Counted from the stretch's first letter, positions 8,192 to 15,131 are shown. The stretch: 64,000 bases of DNA from Bacillus sp. CH140a_4T (GCF_008923725.1 NZ_WBPF01000013.1:1070529-1134528), one strand, 5' to 3'. Notes: generated by a model not told the origin, from the sequence alone. A program made the numbers and translations.

Positions 8192-8812
8192 TCATTTTGA
8201 ATAACTAGCCGTTAACTTCGCCTCGATAATATATCTATCTGGTGCATCCCCTATATAATCAAATGGATAGCAAGTCGTCAGTGTTAATATCGGTTCTTCT
8301 TTTTTTATAATAACAGTACGATCATCTGCATGGGTAATCCATGTCTTTTGAATTTCATATGTGTAAATTTTATTATCATACTCTAAAACAAGATTATCTT
8401 TTTCTTTTAACTCTCCTAAATCGGTAAATACAGTATCCCGGTGCCCACTCAAAACAGTATGTCCACCTCCAGATGGTGTTGTCGTTAAATCACTAACGAA
8501 CATTCCAACGCCTTTCTTCAAAGTTGCATCATCCGCTCCCCAATATATAGAAAACTTCTTCTTTATTTTCGGTATATGTAACATCGCTACCTTTTCTCCT
8601 TCTTTATGTTCTGTTTGAGAAGAAGGTACTTGGGAAGTTACAGGTGTTTCGGAAGAAAGTTGATTATCTTGTATATTTTCAAGGCTCTTTAGTTCTTCTT
8701 TCGTTAATTGTTGAGCAGAGCTTTTTCCTTTATACCATTCCATAGCGTAATATGATCCCATAAACAATCCTACGGCCATCAATATGATCCCGATATAATT
8801 GAGTAACTTCAT
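8192..8812 (-). CDS. srtC: Class D sortase (SrtC of B. anthracis type)
   Basis: 206 residues: membrane helix at about 5-24, a Ser/Gln-rich spacer, then the sortase barrel. The catalytic triad is visible as His124 (LSGHRDT), Cys181 (LTTCYPF) and Arg193 (APDRYI). Sortases cleave a C-terminal sorting signal and join the substrate to cell wall precursor or peptidoglycan. The upstream neighbour carries LPNTA, the motif reported for B. anthracis sortase C substrates BasI and BasH. Start 8812 follows GGAGGGATGGAAC; a hairpin lies between it and basI. Confidence 0.9.
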   Translation of the reverse strand: MKLLNYIGIILMAVGLFMGSYYAMEWYKGKSSAQQLTKEELKSLENIQDNQLSSETPVTSQVPSSQTEHKEGEKVAMLHIPKIKKKFSIYWGADDATLKKGVGMFVSDLTTTPSGGGHTVLSGHRDTVFTDLGELKEKDNLVLEYDNKIYTYEIQKTWITHADDRTVIIKKEEPILTLTTCYPFDYIGDAPDRYIIEAKLTASYSK

Positions 8813-8830
8813 GTTCCATCCCTCCATGCC

Positions 8831-8859
8831 AAAAATGGTAGGAATAACCTACCATTTTT
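8831..8859 (-). terminator. Hairpin between basI and srtC (terminator or attenuator)
   Basis: AAAAATGGTAGG (8831-8842) pairs perfectly with CCTACCATTTTT (8848-8859). Placed between two genes expected to be expressed together, it may set substrate above enzyme by partial termination. The pairing is seen; the ratio effect is inferred. Confidence 0.65.
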
Positions 8860-8901
8860 AATATATGAAATTATCCCATTCTTTATAGGAGAATATTTGA
8901 T

Positions 8902-9390
8902 TTATGCCTTAACTTTATTACGACGCTTCAAACCAAATAATGTCCCTATCCCTACAAGACATGCGCTTAGTGCCATCATTGCTACATTATTGGATGCTGT
9001 GTTTGGTAATTTTTCACCTTGTACAACTGGCTTTGCTACTTCTTTTTTTACTGCACCATTTTTTTGTTGTACTTGTGCTGCTTCTTTTTTCGCCATATCA
9101 TTTTTCAATTGTTCTTGCGCTATTCTCTTTTTCTCTTCTTCACTTTTTTGCTGTTCTTTAATCAATGCTTCTTTTTTTGCCTTATCATTTTTCAACTGTT
9201 CTTGTGCTATTCTCTTTCTCTCTTCTTCACTTTTTTGCTGTTCTTTAATCAATGCTTCTTTTTTCGCTTTATCTTGCTGCAGTTGCGCCGCTTCTTCCTT
9301 CGTTACTGTTCCAGTATCCGCGCTTGCTACTGAAGAATATCCTACTGTTAACAATGCCATTGCACAGATTGGTAATAGTTTCTTTTTCAT
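8902..9390 (-). CDS. basI: LPNTA-anchored surface protein (BasI-like)
   Basis: 162 residues: signal peptide with likely cleavage after Ala24 (SVASA), a Lys/Glu/Gln-rich coiled body, and a C-terminal sorting signal LPNTA (129-133) followed by a hydrophobic stretch and RRNKVKA tail. The body holds two nearly identical 29-residue tandem repeats (40-68 and 69-97) differing at one Arg/Lys, then a partial third. It should be attached to the wall by the adjacent sortase. The ATG at 9390 has AAGGGGAG eight bases upstream; a TTG two codons earlier is less likely. The symbol rests on motif and gene order. Confidence 0.85.
   Translation of the reverse strand: MKKKLLPICAMALLTVGYSSVASADTGTVTKEEAAQLQQDKAKKEALIKEQQKSEEERKRIAQEQLKNDKAKKEALIKEQQKSEEEKKRIAQEQLKNDMAKKEAAQVQQKNGAVKKEVAKPVVQGEKLPNTASNNVAMMALSACLVGIGTLFGLKRRNKVKA
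9100..9273 (-). repeat. Two 87-bp tandem repeats inside basI
   Basis: Units 9187-9273 and 9100-9186 encode the 29-residue repeats D40-N68 and D69-N97. They differ at only a few bases, which suggests recent duplication and probable copy-number variation among strains. Confidence 0.85.
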
Positions 9391-9518
9391 CTTCAATTCT
9401 CCCCTTATACTTTATTCACATCAACTCGCATCGGATGTATTACTAGCATAAACAAGAGATATAAATATAAAATGCAGATGAAATATATTTCATTTAAAGA
9501 TTTCATTGTAGAAAAATA

Positions 9519-9550
9519 AAAAAACATCGCAATATATAACGATGTTTTTT
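9519..9550 (-). terminator. Terminator of the 9570-9902 gene
   Basis: AAAAAACATCG (9519-9529) pairs with CGATGTTTTTT (9540-9550), 20 bp past the gene's stop on the complement. Confidence 0.75.
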
Positions 9551-9569
9551 CGGGTGTGTGTCTCAATAT

Positions 9570-9902
9570 TTACATGTTACTTTCGCGTGATGTAGAAGTA
9601 GAATGGGCCGGAGCGATAACTAATTGTCTCGGCTCAGTTTTCTTTAAGTGATTTTTGACGTTACACTTACGACGTTGAACAACCCAGGCTTTAATAGGGT
9701 TAGTCAAAATAATCTTTTGCTCTTCGTTAGGGGTCTCTTCTTCAAACCTACAACTTTCGCTCCATTTATTCCATTTCATTGTAAATTTAGAAGAAGAATG
9801 ATCGTTTTCTCGATCAAACAAGTGCAAAAAATCCATTTCGCCAGCTAGCATTACGGTGTTGCTAGTTGCTAAAAAAGAAAAGGTCGTCCAACGTTTCTCC
9901 AT
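9570..9902 (-). CDS. Hypothetical protein
   Basis: 110 residues, mixed charge, no membrane helix or signal peptide, Trp-rich in its first half (WTTFSF, MKWNKWSES) and basic in its second (VVQRRKCNVKNHLKK). No family recognised. AAAGGAG lies nine bases before the ATG and a terminator follows, so it looks like a real single-gene unit. Its upstream region contains TGTAAGG copies 11 bp apart and the CCTTACA-N15-TGTAAG dyad shared with the BceAB-type operon, which hints at control by an OmpR-type regulator. Confidence 0.55.
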   Translation of the reverse strand: MEKRWTTFSFLATSNTVMLAGEMDFLHLFDRENDHSSSKFTMKWNKWSESCRFEEETPNEEQKIILTNPIKAWVVQRRKCNVKNHLKKTEPRQLVIAPAHSTSTSRESNM

Positions 9903-10019
9903 GCCCTCCTACTCCTTTTTCACATATAGAGTGCCTAAAACTTAATTTACCTAAAATATGCTTGCCTTTTACCTTACACCTATAGTTTATCCAAAACACT
10001 ACTAGGCAACTATCGATTT

Positions 10020-10052
10020 GCCTTACAACTACCTTACATTTTTGTAAGAAAC
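10020..10052 (-). promoter_or_regulatory. Candidate operator CCTTACA-N15-TGTAAG, copy 1
   Basis: GCCTTACA (10020-10027), 15 bases, then TGTAAG (10043-10048) and AAAC. On the complement it also reads as TGTAAGG twice with an 11-bp step, a spacing usual for OmpR-type regulators. It shares both flanks (GCCTTACA and TGTAAGAAAC) with the site at 17965-17997. It lies between the divergent/tandem genes at 9570 and 10086; the 9570 gene is the more likely target. Confidence 0.5.
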
Positions 10053-10084
10053 AAAAAACCTTCACTCTCTATACGTGAAGGTTT
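10051..10084 (-). terminator. Terminator of the 10086-10301 gene
   Basis: AAACCTTCAC (10056-10065) pairs with GTGAAGGTTT (10075-10084), with a T run on the complement directly after the stop codon. Confidence 0.8.
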
Positions 10085-10085
10085 C

Positions 10086-10301
10086 TCATTTCTCATCTAT
10101 ATGATCTTTCATATGATCGACTCCAGCTTCTTGCAACTGTGACATCATACCGTGGGAAATTGCGCCTAATACTAAAGTCATTCCAATTAGTGAAATCCGA
10201 ATCGCTGGTACATCAATTATGTAAGCCAAACTACCAAGAACAATTGTTAAAAGCAATGCTTTTATAAATGTTGCACTTGTATACTCTTTCTTTTTCATCA
10301 T
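10086..10301 (-). CDS. Small two-helix membrane protein
   Basis: 71 residues beginning MMKKKEYTSATF, with two predicted membrane helices (about 13-30 and 35-53) and an acidic, His-containing tail (GVDHMKDHIDEK). Family not recognised. ATG 10301 follows AAAAAGGGTG; a GTG two codons earlier is possible. A terminator follows immediately. A near-consensus CcpA site lies 12 bp upstream in the leader, so glucose repression is plausible. Confidence 0.7.
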   Translation of the reverse strand: MMKKKEYTSATFIKALLLTIVLGSLAYIIDVPAIRISLIGMTLVLGAISHGMMSQLQEAGVDHMKDHIDEK

Positions 10302-10312
10302 AATCACCCTTT

Positions 10313-10328
10313 TTGGAAGCGTTTTCTT
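10313..10328 (-). promoter_or_regulatory. Candidate CcpA cre site
   Basis: TTGGAAGCGTTTTCTT matches WTGNNARCGNWWWCAW at every fixed position but one. On the complement it lies between a TATACT-like -10 and the start of the small membrane protein gene, a placement that would block transcription. Confidence 0.5.
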
Positions 10329-10462
10329 AATAAAATCAGTATATCATATCATCTGACTATTTTGTGGGGATTTTTGTAAAAAACTTATATCTTCTTTGAC
10401 TTTTTCCTTTCTATCCTTTACAGTCGAAATGTTCGCAAGTTTTACACTGTAGGAGGACTCCA

Positions 10463-10990
10463 ATGAATATTGAAATAAAAGACACTTTAATTTCTGAACA
10501 ACAATTACAAGAAAAAGTAAAAGAACTAGCACTTCAAATCGAACGTGACTTTGAAGGAGAAGAAATCGTAGTAATCGCTGTATTAAAAGGATCTTTCGTA
10601 TTCGCTGCTGATTTAATTCGTCACATTAAAAACGATGTAACAATTGACTTTATTTCTGCATCTAGCTACGGAAATCAAACAGAAACAACTGGAAAAGTAA
10701 AACTATTAAAAGATATCGATGTAAACATTACTGGAAAAAACGTAATTGTCGTAGAAGACATTATCGATTCTGGTTTAACACTTCACTTCTTAAAAGATCA
10801 CTTCTTTATGCATAAACCGAAAGCATTGAAATTCTGTACGTTACTTGATAAACCTGAGCGTCGTAAAGTGGACTTAAAAGCTGAATATGTTGGCTTCCAA
10901 ATTCCAGACGAATTTATCGTTGGCTATGGTATCGACTGCGCTGAAAAATATCGTAACTTACCATTTATCGCTTCAGTTGTAACGAAGTAA
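10463..10990 (+). CDS. Hypoxanthine phosphoribosyltransferase family protein
   Basis: 175 residues with the PRPP-binding loop VIVVEDIIDSG (94-104), the LKGSFVFAADLIRHI segment after the first strand, and a C-terminal VGYGIDCAEKYRNLP signature. These define the hypoxanthine/guanine salvage enzymes that join the base to PRPP to give IMP or GMP in the cytosol. TAGGAGG precedes the ATG. It is a single-gene unit with its own terminator. Bacilli carry the main hprT beside tilS/ftsH, so this may be a second paralogue; that is inference. Confidence 0.9.
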   Translation: MNIEIKDTLISEQQLQEKVKELALQIERDFEGEEIVVIAVLKGSFVFAADLIRHIKNDVTIDFISASSYGNQTETTGKVKLLKDIDVNITGKNVIVVEDIIDSGLTLHFLKDHFFMHKPKALKFCTLLDKPERRKVDLKAEYVGFQIPDEFIVGYGIDCAEKYRNLPFIASVVTK

Positions 10991-11003
10991 TATAATATAA
11001 TAT

Positions 11004-11041
11004 AATAAACTTCCATCAGTTATTGATGGAAGTTTATTTTC
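11004..11041 (+). terminator. Terminator of the hpt-like gene
   Basis: AATAAACTTCCATCA (11004-11018) pairs with TGATGGAAGTTTATT (11024-11038), followed by TTCT. Confidence 0.85.
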
Positions 11042-11077
11042 TATCACGATTCGTAAAAGACAAAGGGAGAGAAAAAA

Positions 11078-11980
11078 ATGACAAAAACAAAATTTGAAAA
11101 AGTACTCCTCATCGTAAATCCAAAAGCAGGACAAGGCGATTTACATACGAACTTAACGAAAATCGTACCACCTCTTGCAGCAGCTTTTCCTGACTTACAT
11201 ATCCTTCATACAAAAAAACAAGGTGATGCAACAAAATATTGCCAAGAGTTTGCTAGTAAAGTAGATTTAATTATCGTCTTTGGTGGTGACGGCACTGTAT
11301 TTGAATGCACAAATGGCTTAGCACCTCTTGAAACTAGACCTACACTTGCAATCATTCCAGGCGGAACTTGCAATGACTTCTCTCGCACACTCGGTGTTCC
11401 GCAAAACATTGCAGAAGCAGCAAAACTTATTACAAAAGGACATGTAAAACCAGTTGACGTCGCAAATGCAAACGGACAACACTTCTTAAACTTCTGGGGC
11501 ATTGGACTTGTCTCTGAAGTATCAAACAATATTGATGCAGAAGAGAAAGCAAAGCTTGGTAAAATTGGTTACTACTTAAGCACTATTCGAACTGTCAAAA
11601 ATGCTGAAACATTCCCAGTAAAAATTACGTACGACGGACAAGTATATGAAGACGAAGCTGTCCTTGTTATGGTTGGAAACGGGGAATATCTTGGCGGGAT
11701 CCCGTCCTTTATTCCGAACGTAAAGTGCGATGACGGCACACTTGATATTTTCGTCGTAAAATCAACAGGCATTCAAGCGTTTAAAGATTATATCGGAAAG
11801 AAACTATTTGAAGACTCAAATGAAAACGACATCTTCCACGTAAAAGCGAAATCCATTCATATTGAAACAGAAGAAGAAAAAGAAGTAGATACAGATGGAG
11901 AAAGCTCGCTTCATACACCTTGTCAAATTGAACTATTACAAGGACACTTTACGATGATTTATAATCCTGCGGTTGTGTAA
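11078..11980 (+). CDS. YegS/BmrU-type lipid kinase (diacylglycerol kinase catalytic domain)
   Basis: 300 residues. The nucleotide-binding signatures are LIVNPKAGQGD (about 11-21), the GGDGT motif (69-73) and PGGTCNDFSRTLG (94-106); the C-terminal half is the beta-sandwich domain with MVGNGEYLGGIPSFIP. The family phosphorylates diacylglycerol or related lipids on the inner leaflet. It is closer to the BmrU/YtlR group than to the essential DgkB as I remember them, but substrate cannot be assigned. AGGGAGAG precedes the ATG. Confidence 0.88.
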   Translation: MTKTKFEKVLLIVNPKAGQGDLHTNLTKIVPPLAAAFPDLHILHTKKQGDATKYCQEFASKVDLIIVFGGDGTVFECTNGLAPLETRPTLAIIPGGTCNDFSRTLGVPQNIAEAAKLITKGHVKPVDVANANGQHFLNFWGIGLVSEVSNNIDAEEKAKLGKIGYYLSTIRTVKNAETFPVKITYDGQVYEDEAVLVMVGNGEYLGGIPSFIPNVKCDDGTLDIFVVKSTGIQAFKDYIGKKLFEDSNENDIFHVKAKSIHIETEEEKEVDTDGESSLHTPCQIELLQGHFTMIYNPAVV

Positions 11981-11983
11981 TAC

Positions 11984-12027
11984 AAAAAGACGAGCTAAAG
12001 TTTCAACGCTTTGGCTCGTCTTTTTTA
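11984..12027 (+). terminator. Terminator of the lipid kinase gene
   Basis: AAAAGACGAGC pairs with GCTCGTCTTTT, extended by AAAG/CTTT inside, followed by a T run. Confidence 0.85.
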
Positions 12028-12075
12028 TTAGCAATTCATTTTGATTTACTCTTTAATTTTTAATATAAATTTTCG

Positions 12076-12255
12076 TTAAAATATTAAATTACATTTCGAA
12101 CAAAAAGGAGCGGAATTGCCTCTCCTAATTTTCGCATCACATTTTGGGCAATATACATATCGCTCTTCTATCTTTTCTCGCTCTATCATATGTAAAGATA
12201 CAATTCTCATACTACACATAATCCCAATTAATATAAGGCTAATGATGAGTAGCAT
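12076..12255 (-). CDS. Small membrane protein with a C-terminal zinc ribbon
   Basis: 59 residues beginning MLLIISLILIGIMC: one N-terminal membrane helix, a short charged linker (MIEREKIEERY), then CPKC and CSKC knuckles 16 residues apart. This is the layout of membrane-tethered zinc ribbons whose roles are mostly unknown. ATG 12255 follows GGAGG with an eight-base gap. No operon partner. Confidence 0.7.
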   Translation of the reverse strand: MLLIISLILIGIMCSMRIVSLHMIEREKIEERYVYCPKCDAKIRRGNSAPFCSKCNLIF

Positions 12256-12295
12256 CACTCTCTCCTCCCCTCACCAAATTTTACCATAAAATAAC

Positions 12296-12330
12296 AAAAC
12301 CGATTCCCACATTGAGAATCGGTTTTATAT
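12296..12330 (-). terminator. Terminator of the yxeA-like gene
   Basis: AAAACCGATTC (12296-12306) pairs with GAATCGGTTTT (12316-12326), abutting the stop codon. Confidence 0.85.
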
Positions 12331-12678
12331 CTATAATCCTAACTTCACCTTCGCTCCATTAGGAATTTTATCTATCGTTACTTGCACTTTATCATATAAG
12401 AACTTACCTCTCGTAAGCACATGCCAGTATAAACCTTTTGGTAATTCATCTGCTCCGTCAATTGTAACTTCTTTTTCCTTACCATTTTCATCATAAGCTT
12501 TCACTTTATATTCACGACCTTTATTTCCATCTACTTCTTTACCATCGTTATCAATTATTGCATAATGGTGCTCTATATCAAGAAATGGATTCATTCTATC
12601 AATCCCAGTACTCCCATTTAATAAATATGCCGCTCCTGCGACGATAACAAGTAATGATCCAAAAATAAATCTTTTCAT
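12331..12678 (-). CDS. YxeA-family (DUF1093) exported protein
   Basis: 115 residues: an N-terminal signal or anchor (about 4-20), then an OB-like domain with the family's YKVKAYDENGKEKEVTIDG and LPKGLYWHVLTRG segments and a final DKIPNGAKVKL. B. subtilis YxeA is encoded beside the YxdLM transporter and controlled by YxdJK; the biochemical role is not known. Here it is a single-gene unit. Its promoter shares layout with that of the methyltransferase gene at 15043. Confidence 0.85.
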   Translation of the reverse strand: MKRFIFGSLLVIVAGAAYLLNGSTGIDRMNPFLDIEHHYAIIDNDGKEVDGNKGREYKVKAYDENGKEKEVTIDGADELPKGLYWHVLTRGKFLYDKVQVTIDKIPNGAKVKLGL

Positions 12679-12713
12679 ATATATTCCGCCTTTGATTATG
12701 TTTTCTTTAAGAT

Positions 12714-12775
12714 GTTTCTAAGTATAGGGAGTATTTCTTAATAAAAACTCGTACGGTTTCTTAATATTTTCTTAA
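12714..12775 (-). promoter_or_regulatory. TTAAGAAA-box promoter of the yxeA-like gene
   Basis: On the complement, TTAAGAAA at 12757-12764 and 12734-12741 (23 bp apart), then TATACT (12721-12726) eight bases on, then TAGAAAC. A third TTAAGAAA at 12768-12775 lies 11 bp beyond the outer box. No good -35 is present, so an activator of the OmpR type is likely. The same arrangement occurs at 15081-15131. Confidence 0.6.
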
Positions 12776-12843
12776 ACTAGAAGTGAAATATTAATTAGTA
12801 AGCTCAAGAAATAAAAAAAGAATTCCCCACACCACAATTGACA

Positions 12844-12873
12844 AAATTACACCTTTAGTGTAATTTTACACTA
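12844..12873 (+). promoter_or_regulatory. Nested palindromic operator of the XRE gene
   Basis: AAATTACAC (12844-12852) and GTGTAATTT (12858-12866) are perfect inverted repeats 5 bp apart; TAGTGTAA (12856-12863) and TTACACTA (12866-12873) form a second perfect palindrome sharing the middle half-site. It ends 18 bp before the start of an XRE regulator, so autorepression is likely. Confidence 0.6.
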
Positions 12874-12891
12874 TATTAAAAAAGGAGCTGT

Positions 12892-13353
12892 ATGATGAAT
12901 AAACAAGAATTTATTGAACTCGTTAATTCCAAATTAAAACTCATCCGTGTTGAAAATGATTTATCACAAGATAAAATGTCAGAAATTATCGGTTTATCGA
13001 AGAAAACATTAGTAGAAATTGAAAAAGGCAGACGTACGCTAACATGGTCAGGTGCAGTTTGTGTCGTAACACTCTTCGAACAGAGCGATACAGTCCAGAT
13101 GACATTTGGGGATGATGTGAATGAAATTATAAAAACAATTGCTTTTACACATTACAATACGAATTTCCCGAAAACGTTGGGAGGAAAAATGTGGTGGCGA
13201 CAAATAAAAGAATTACACGGTTATCAAATACAACAAAATATTTTATCTCAACACTATCGAATTTTAGATAATGAAGACCGCAGAATATGCCATTCATTCG
13301 AATTGAATGAAATTGAAAAGCGATTTATGGAAATGGCAAAAACATCTCAATAA
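12892..13353 (+). CDS. XRE-family transcriptional regulator
   Basis: 153 residues. The N-terminal helix-turn-helix spans about 13-65 (LIRVENDLSQDKMSEIIGLSKKTL, EKGRRTLTW). The rest is an unassigned domain with WWRQIKELHGYQIQQNILSQHYRILD. AAGGAG precedes two adjacent ATGs. It stands directly behind an overlapping double palindrome, fitting a self-regulating DNA-binding protein. The next gene on the strand is a small membrane protein 75 bp on, across a deleted bcr1-like repeat; whether they form an operon is unclear. Confidence 0.85.
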   Translation: MMNKQEFIELVNSKLKLIRVENDLSQDKMSEIIGLSKKTLVEIEKGRRTLTWSGAVCVVTLFEQSDTVQMTFGDDVNEIIKTIAFTHYNTNFPKTLGGKMWWRQIKELHGYQIQQNILSQHYRILDNEDRRICHSFELNEIEKRFMEMAKTSQ

Positions 13354-13358
13354 ATTGC

Positions 13359-13404
13359 AACTTTAATTAGTGGGGATTTTACTGCCCACAAATAGAAGGC
13401 TAAA
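13359..13404. repeat. Internally deleted bcr1-like element
   Basis: The left end CTTTAATTAGTGGGG (13361-13375) is joined to the right end TTTTACTGCCCACAAATAG (from 13377), with the roughly 100 bp that separate them in the full copies missing. The join removes both hairpins. Confidence 0.65.
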
Positions 13405-13427
13405 ATAAATTCCGGAGTATAATTCAG

Positions 13428-13811
13428 ATGAAGAAACAGATACATATCACTATTTTAAATACGTTAATCATTAGCACGTTAGTATTAAATTTATTTATTT
13501 TCACATCAAGAATGAGCTTTTTACCTTGGTATATTGAAGATGGATGGGGATATTTAGGATTATTATTTACATCCTTTATTTTCTTACTTTGCTTCTTCCA
13601 ATCTTCGAAGCTTCATAAAAGTGGAAAGTTAACTACACTACAAAAGTTTATTCCACTTGCTTCTGCCATACTTTCAATCTTCGTTCTTATCACTCCATCA
13701 AGTGATTTTATGACTGTATTAGCTAATCTAATCAATACAACCATATTAACAATTTATATAACTGTATTTCAGACTACACCTAATATAAGTAATGAGGAAC
13801 TATTACATTAA
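13428..13811 (+). CDS. Four-helix membrane protein of unknown function
   Basis: 127 residues with four predicted membrane helices (about 8-26, 40-56, 72-88, 90-112) and a short acidic tail. No family recognised. GGAG lies ten bases upstream of the ATG, which is somewhat far. It follows the XRE regulator by 75 bp and could be its target. Confidence 0.65.
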   Translation: MKKQIHITILNTLIISTLVLNLFIFTSRMSFLPWYIEDGWGYLGLLFTSFIFLLCFFQSSKLHKSGKLTTLQKFIPLASAILSIFVLITPSSDFMTVLANLINTTILTIYITVFQTTPNISNEELLH

Positions 13812-13845
13812 AAGGGAGAGTTATTTTACAAAATAACTCTCCCTA
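13810..13845 (-). terminator. Terminator of the methyltransferase-dedA unit
   Basis: GGGAGAGTTATTTT (13814-13827) pairs with AAAATAACTCTCCC (13830-13843). The T run is on the complement, so it serves the dedA side, though it also closes the convergent gene. Confidence 0.75.
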
Positions 13846-13865
13846 AATGTAAACATTCATTCTAT

Positions 13866-14465
13866 TTACTTACTCATCACTGTACTGCTTCTTTGCTTAT
13901 ACAAATAAGTACCAATCGCAACAACAAAAACAATCCCGCCAAAATACACGCCATATTCTATCGCAATCGCTACAATCTTGTTAATGTGTTGTCCAAATAA
14001 TGAGCCGAGCACAAAGTAAACGAGTGTCCAAACAAATCCTGTCGTATAGGAATACAAAGCATATGTCTTAAATGACATGTTATTCATTCCAACTAAATAC
14101 GGTACAATATGTCTTACCACTGGTATGAAGTAACTTGTGACTAACGCATAATGACCATACTGCTCTACCATTTGTTGAGATTTCAAAAGATATTTCGCTT
14201 TTTTCTTTTTCATTAGCTTATTAAGTACTTTCGTACCAAATATTTTCCCTAATATATAACCTAATGATAGTCCAGATACAACGCCTAAATATGTTAATAA
14301 AAATGCTGGAATGACACTTAATATCCCTAGTGACGATACAAAACCACCACTCATTACGATCATTTCGTCTGGAATTGGCATACCGATAATACCTAACCAT
14401 AAACAGAAAAATAATGCCCAATAACCGTATTGTTCAATATAAGATAATAATTCATGTAATTCCAT
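13866..14465 (-). CDS. DedA-family membrane protein
   Basis: 199 residues with the SNARE-associated/DedA core: LGIIGMPIPDEMIVMSGGF near the start, the re-entrant FIPVVRHIVPYLVGMNNM motif with conserved arginine, and several membrane helices. Recent work treats DedA/VTT proteins as lipid scramblases or undecaprenyl-phosphate flippases; which applies here is unknown. Its ATG overlaps the upstream methyltransferase stop by one base (TAATG), so they are co-translated. Confidence 0.9.
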   Translation of the reverse strand: MELHELLSYIEQYGYWALFFCLWLGIIGMPIPDEMIVMSGGFVSSLGILSVIPAFLLTYLGVVSGLSLGYILGKIFGTKVLNKLMKKKKAKYLLKSQQMVEQYGHYALVTSYFIPVVRHIVPYLVGMNNMSFKTYALYSYTTGFVWTLVYFVLGSLFGQHINKIVAIAIEYGVYFGGIVFVVAIGTYLYKQRSSTVMSK

Positions 14466-15043
14466 TATGCATACGCTCTCCTTAACTCTTTTTTACAACT
14501 AAAGACGTACGCTGGTGGGAAATTGAGCCACACTTTCTCTAGCGTAATTTCAGGAAAGAAATGCTGTATAAATCCTTTTTTCACAAGTGAATATTGAAAT
14601 GTAATAAATTCACCGTTCTTATGTATCGCTTCCATTACATTGTTTAAAATACGCTTTGAAACTTCTTCTGGTAAAGAAGCAAAAGGTAATCCCGATAAGA
14701 CGTAATCAACGCATTCTATATTGAACTCTTCCATATACTTCTTTATATTTTCAGCTGAACCGTGTACAACAATGACGTTCTGCTCATTTTTAAACTTTCT
14801 CTTCAACTCTTTGCAAAATACTTCATTAATTTCAATAAGAAGAAATATCGTTTCCTTCTTCTTTCTCTTCATAATTTCTTTCGTAAAAACCCCTGTACCA
14901 GGCCCTAACTCTACGATGCACTTCGCTCGATGAAAATCAATTACATCTACCATTTTCTTTGCTAATATTTTTGAACTTGGCGCAATTGCACCAGTATGTT
15001 TCGGATGCTTAATAAATTCATGTAAGAATGTTATGAGTTGCAT
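14465..15043 (-). CDS. Class I SAM-dependent methyltransferase (phospholipid or rRNA-methylase-like)
   Basis: 192 residues with the SAM site VELGPGTGVFTKEI (about 45-58), an acidic LIEIN strand and a DYVLSGLPFASLP catalytic-loop region. The N-terminus FLHEFIKHPKHTGAIAPSS is typical of a group related both to phospholipid N-methyltransferases and rRNA adenine dimethylases. Coupling with a DedA lipid transporter favours a membrane-lipid role, which is inference. The promoter carries paired TTAAGAAA boxes. Confidence 0.82.
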   Translation of the reverse strand: MQLITFLHEFIKHPKHTGAIAPSSKILAKKMVDVIDFHRAKCIVELGPGTGVFTKEIMKRKKKETIFLLIEINEVFCKELKRKFKNEQNVIVVHGSAENIKKYMEEFNIECVDYVLSGLPFASLPEEVSKRILNNVMEAIHKNGEFITFQYSLVKKGFIQHFFPEITLEKVWLNFPPAYVFSCKKELRRAYA

Positions 15044-15080
15044 GTAAACCTCTCCTCATTCGTTCAATAGTTTTTAACTT

Positions 15081-15131
15081 GTTTCTAAGTATAACTATCG
15101 TTTCTTAACAAAAATTGAGGAGATTTCTTAA
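15081..15131 (-). promoter_or_regulatory. TTAAGAAA-box promoter of the methyltransferase-dedA operon
   Basis: On the complement, TTAAGAAA at 15124-15131 and 15101-15108 (23 bp apart, with a TTTTT run just before the inner box), then TATACT (15088-15093) eight bases on and TTAGAAAC. Spacing is identical to that before the yxeA-like gene. Confidence 0.6.

Noticed and set aside
8897-9451. 184-residue frame opposite basI, rich in Cys, Ser and Phe
   Set aside because: Antisense shadow of the Lys/Glu/Gln repeats of basI; no ribosome binding site and implausible composition.
9862-10065. 67-residue reverse frame overlapping the 9570-9902 gene start
   Set aside because: It runs through the operator region, has no ribosome binding site and no recognisable composition.
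10344-10532. 62-residue reverse frame across the hpt promoter
   Set aside because: Covers the promoter and start of hpt in antisense; no start signal.
14221-14421. Reverse-strand 66-residue frame inside dedA
   Set aside because: Out-of-frame shadow of a clearly coding membrane protein gene.
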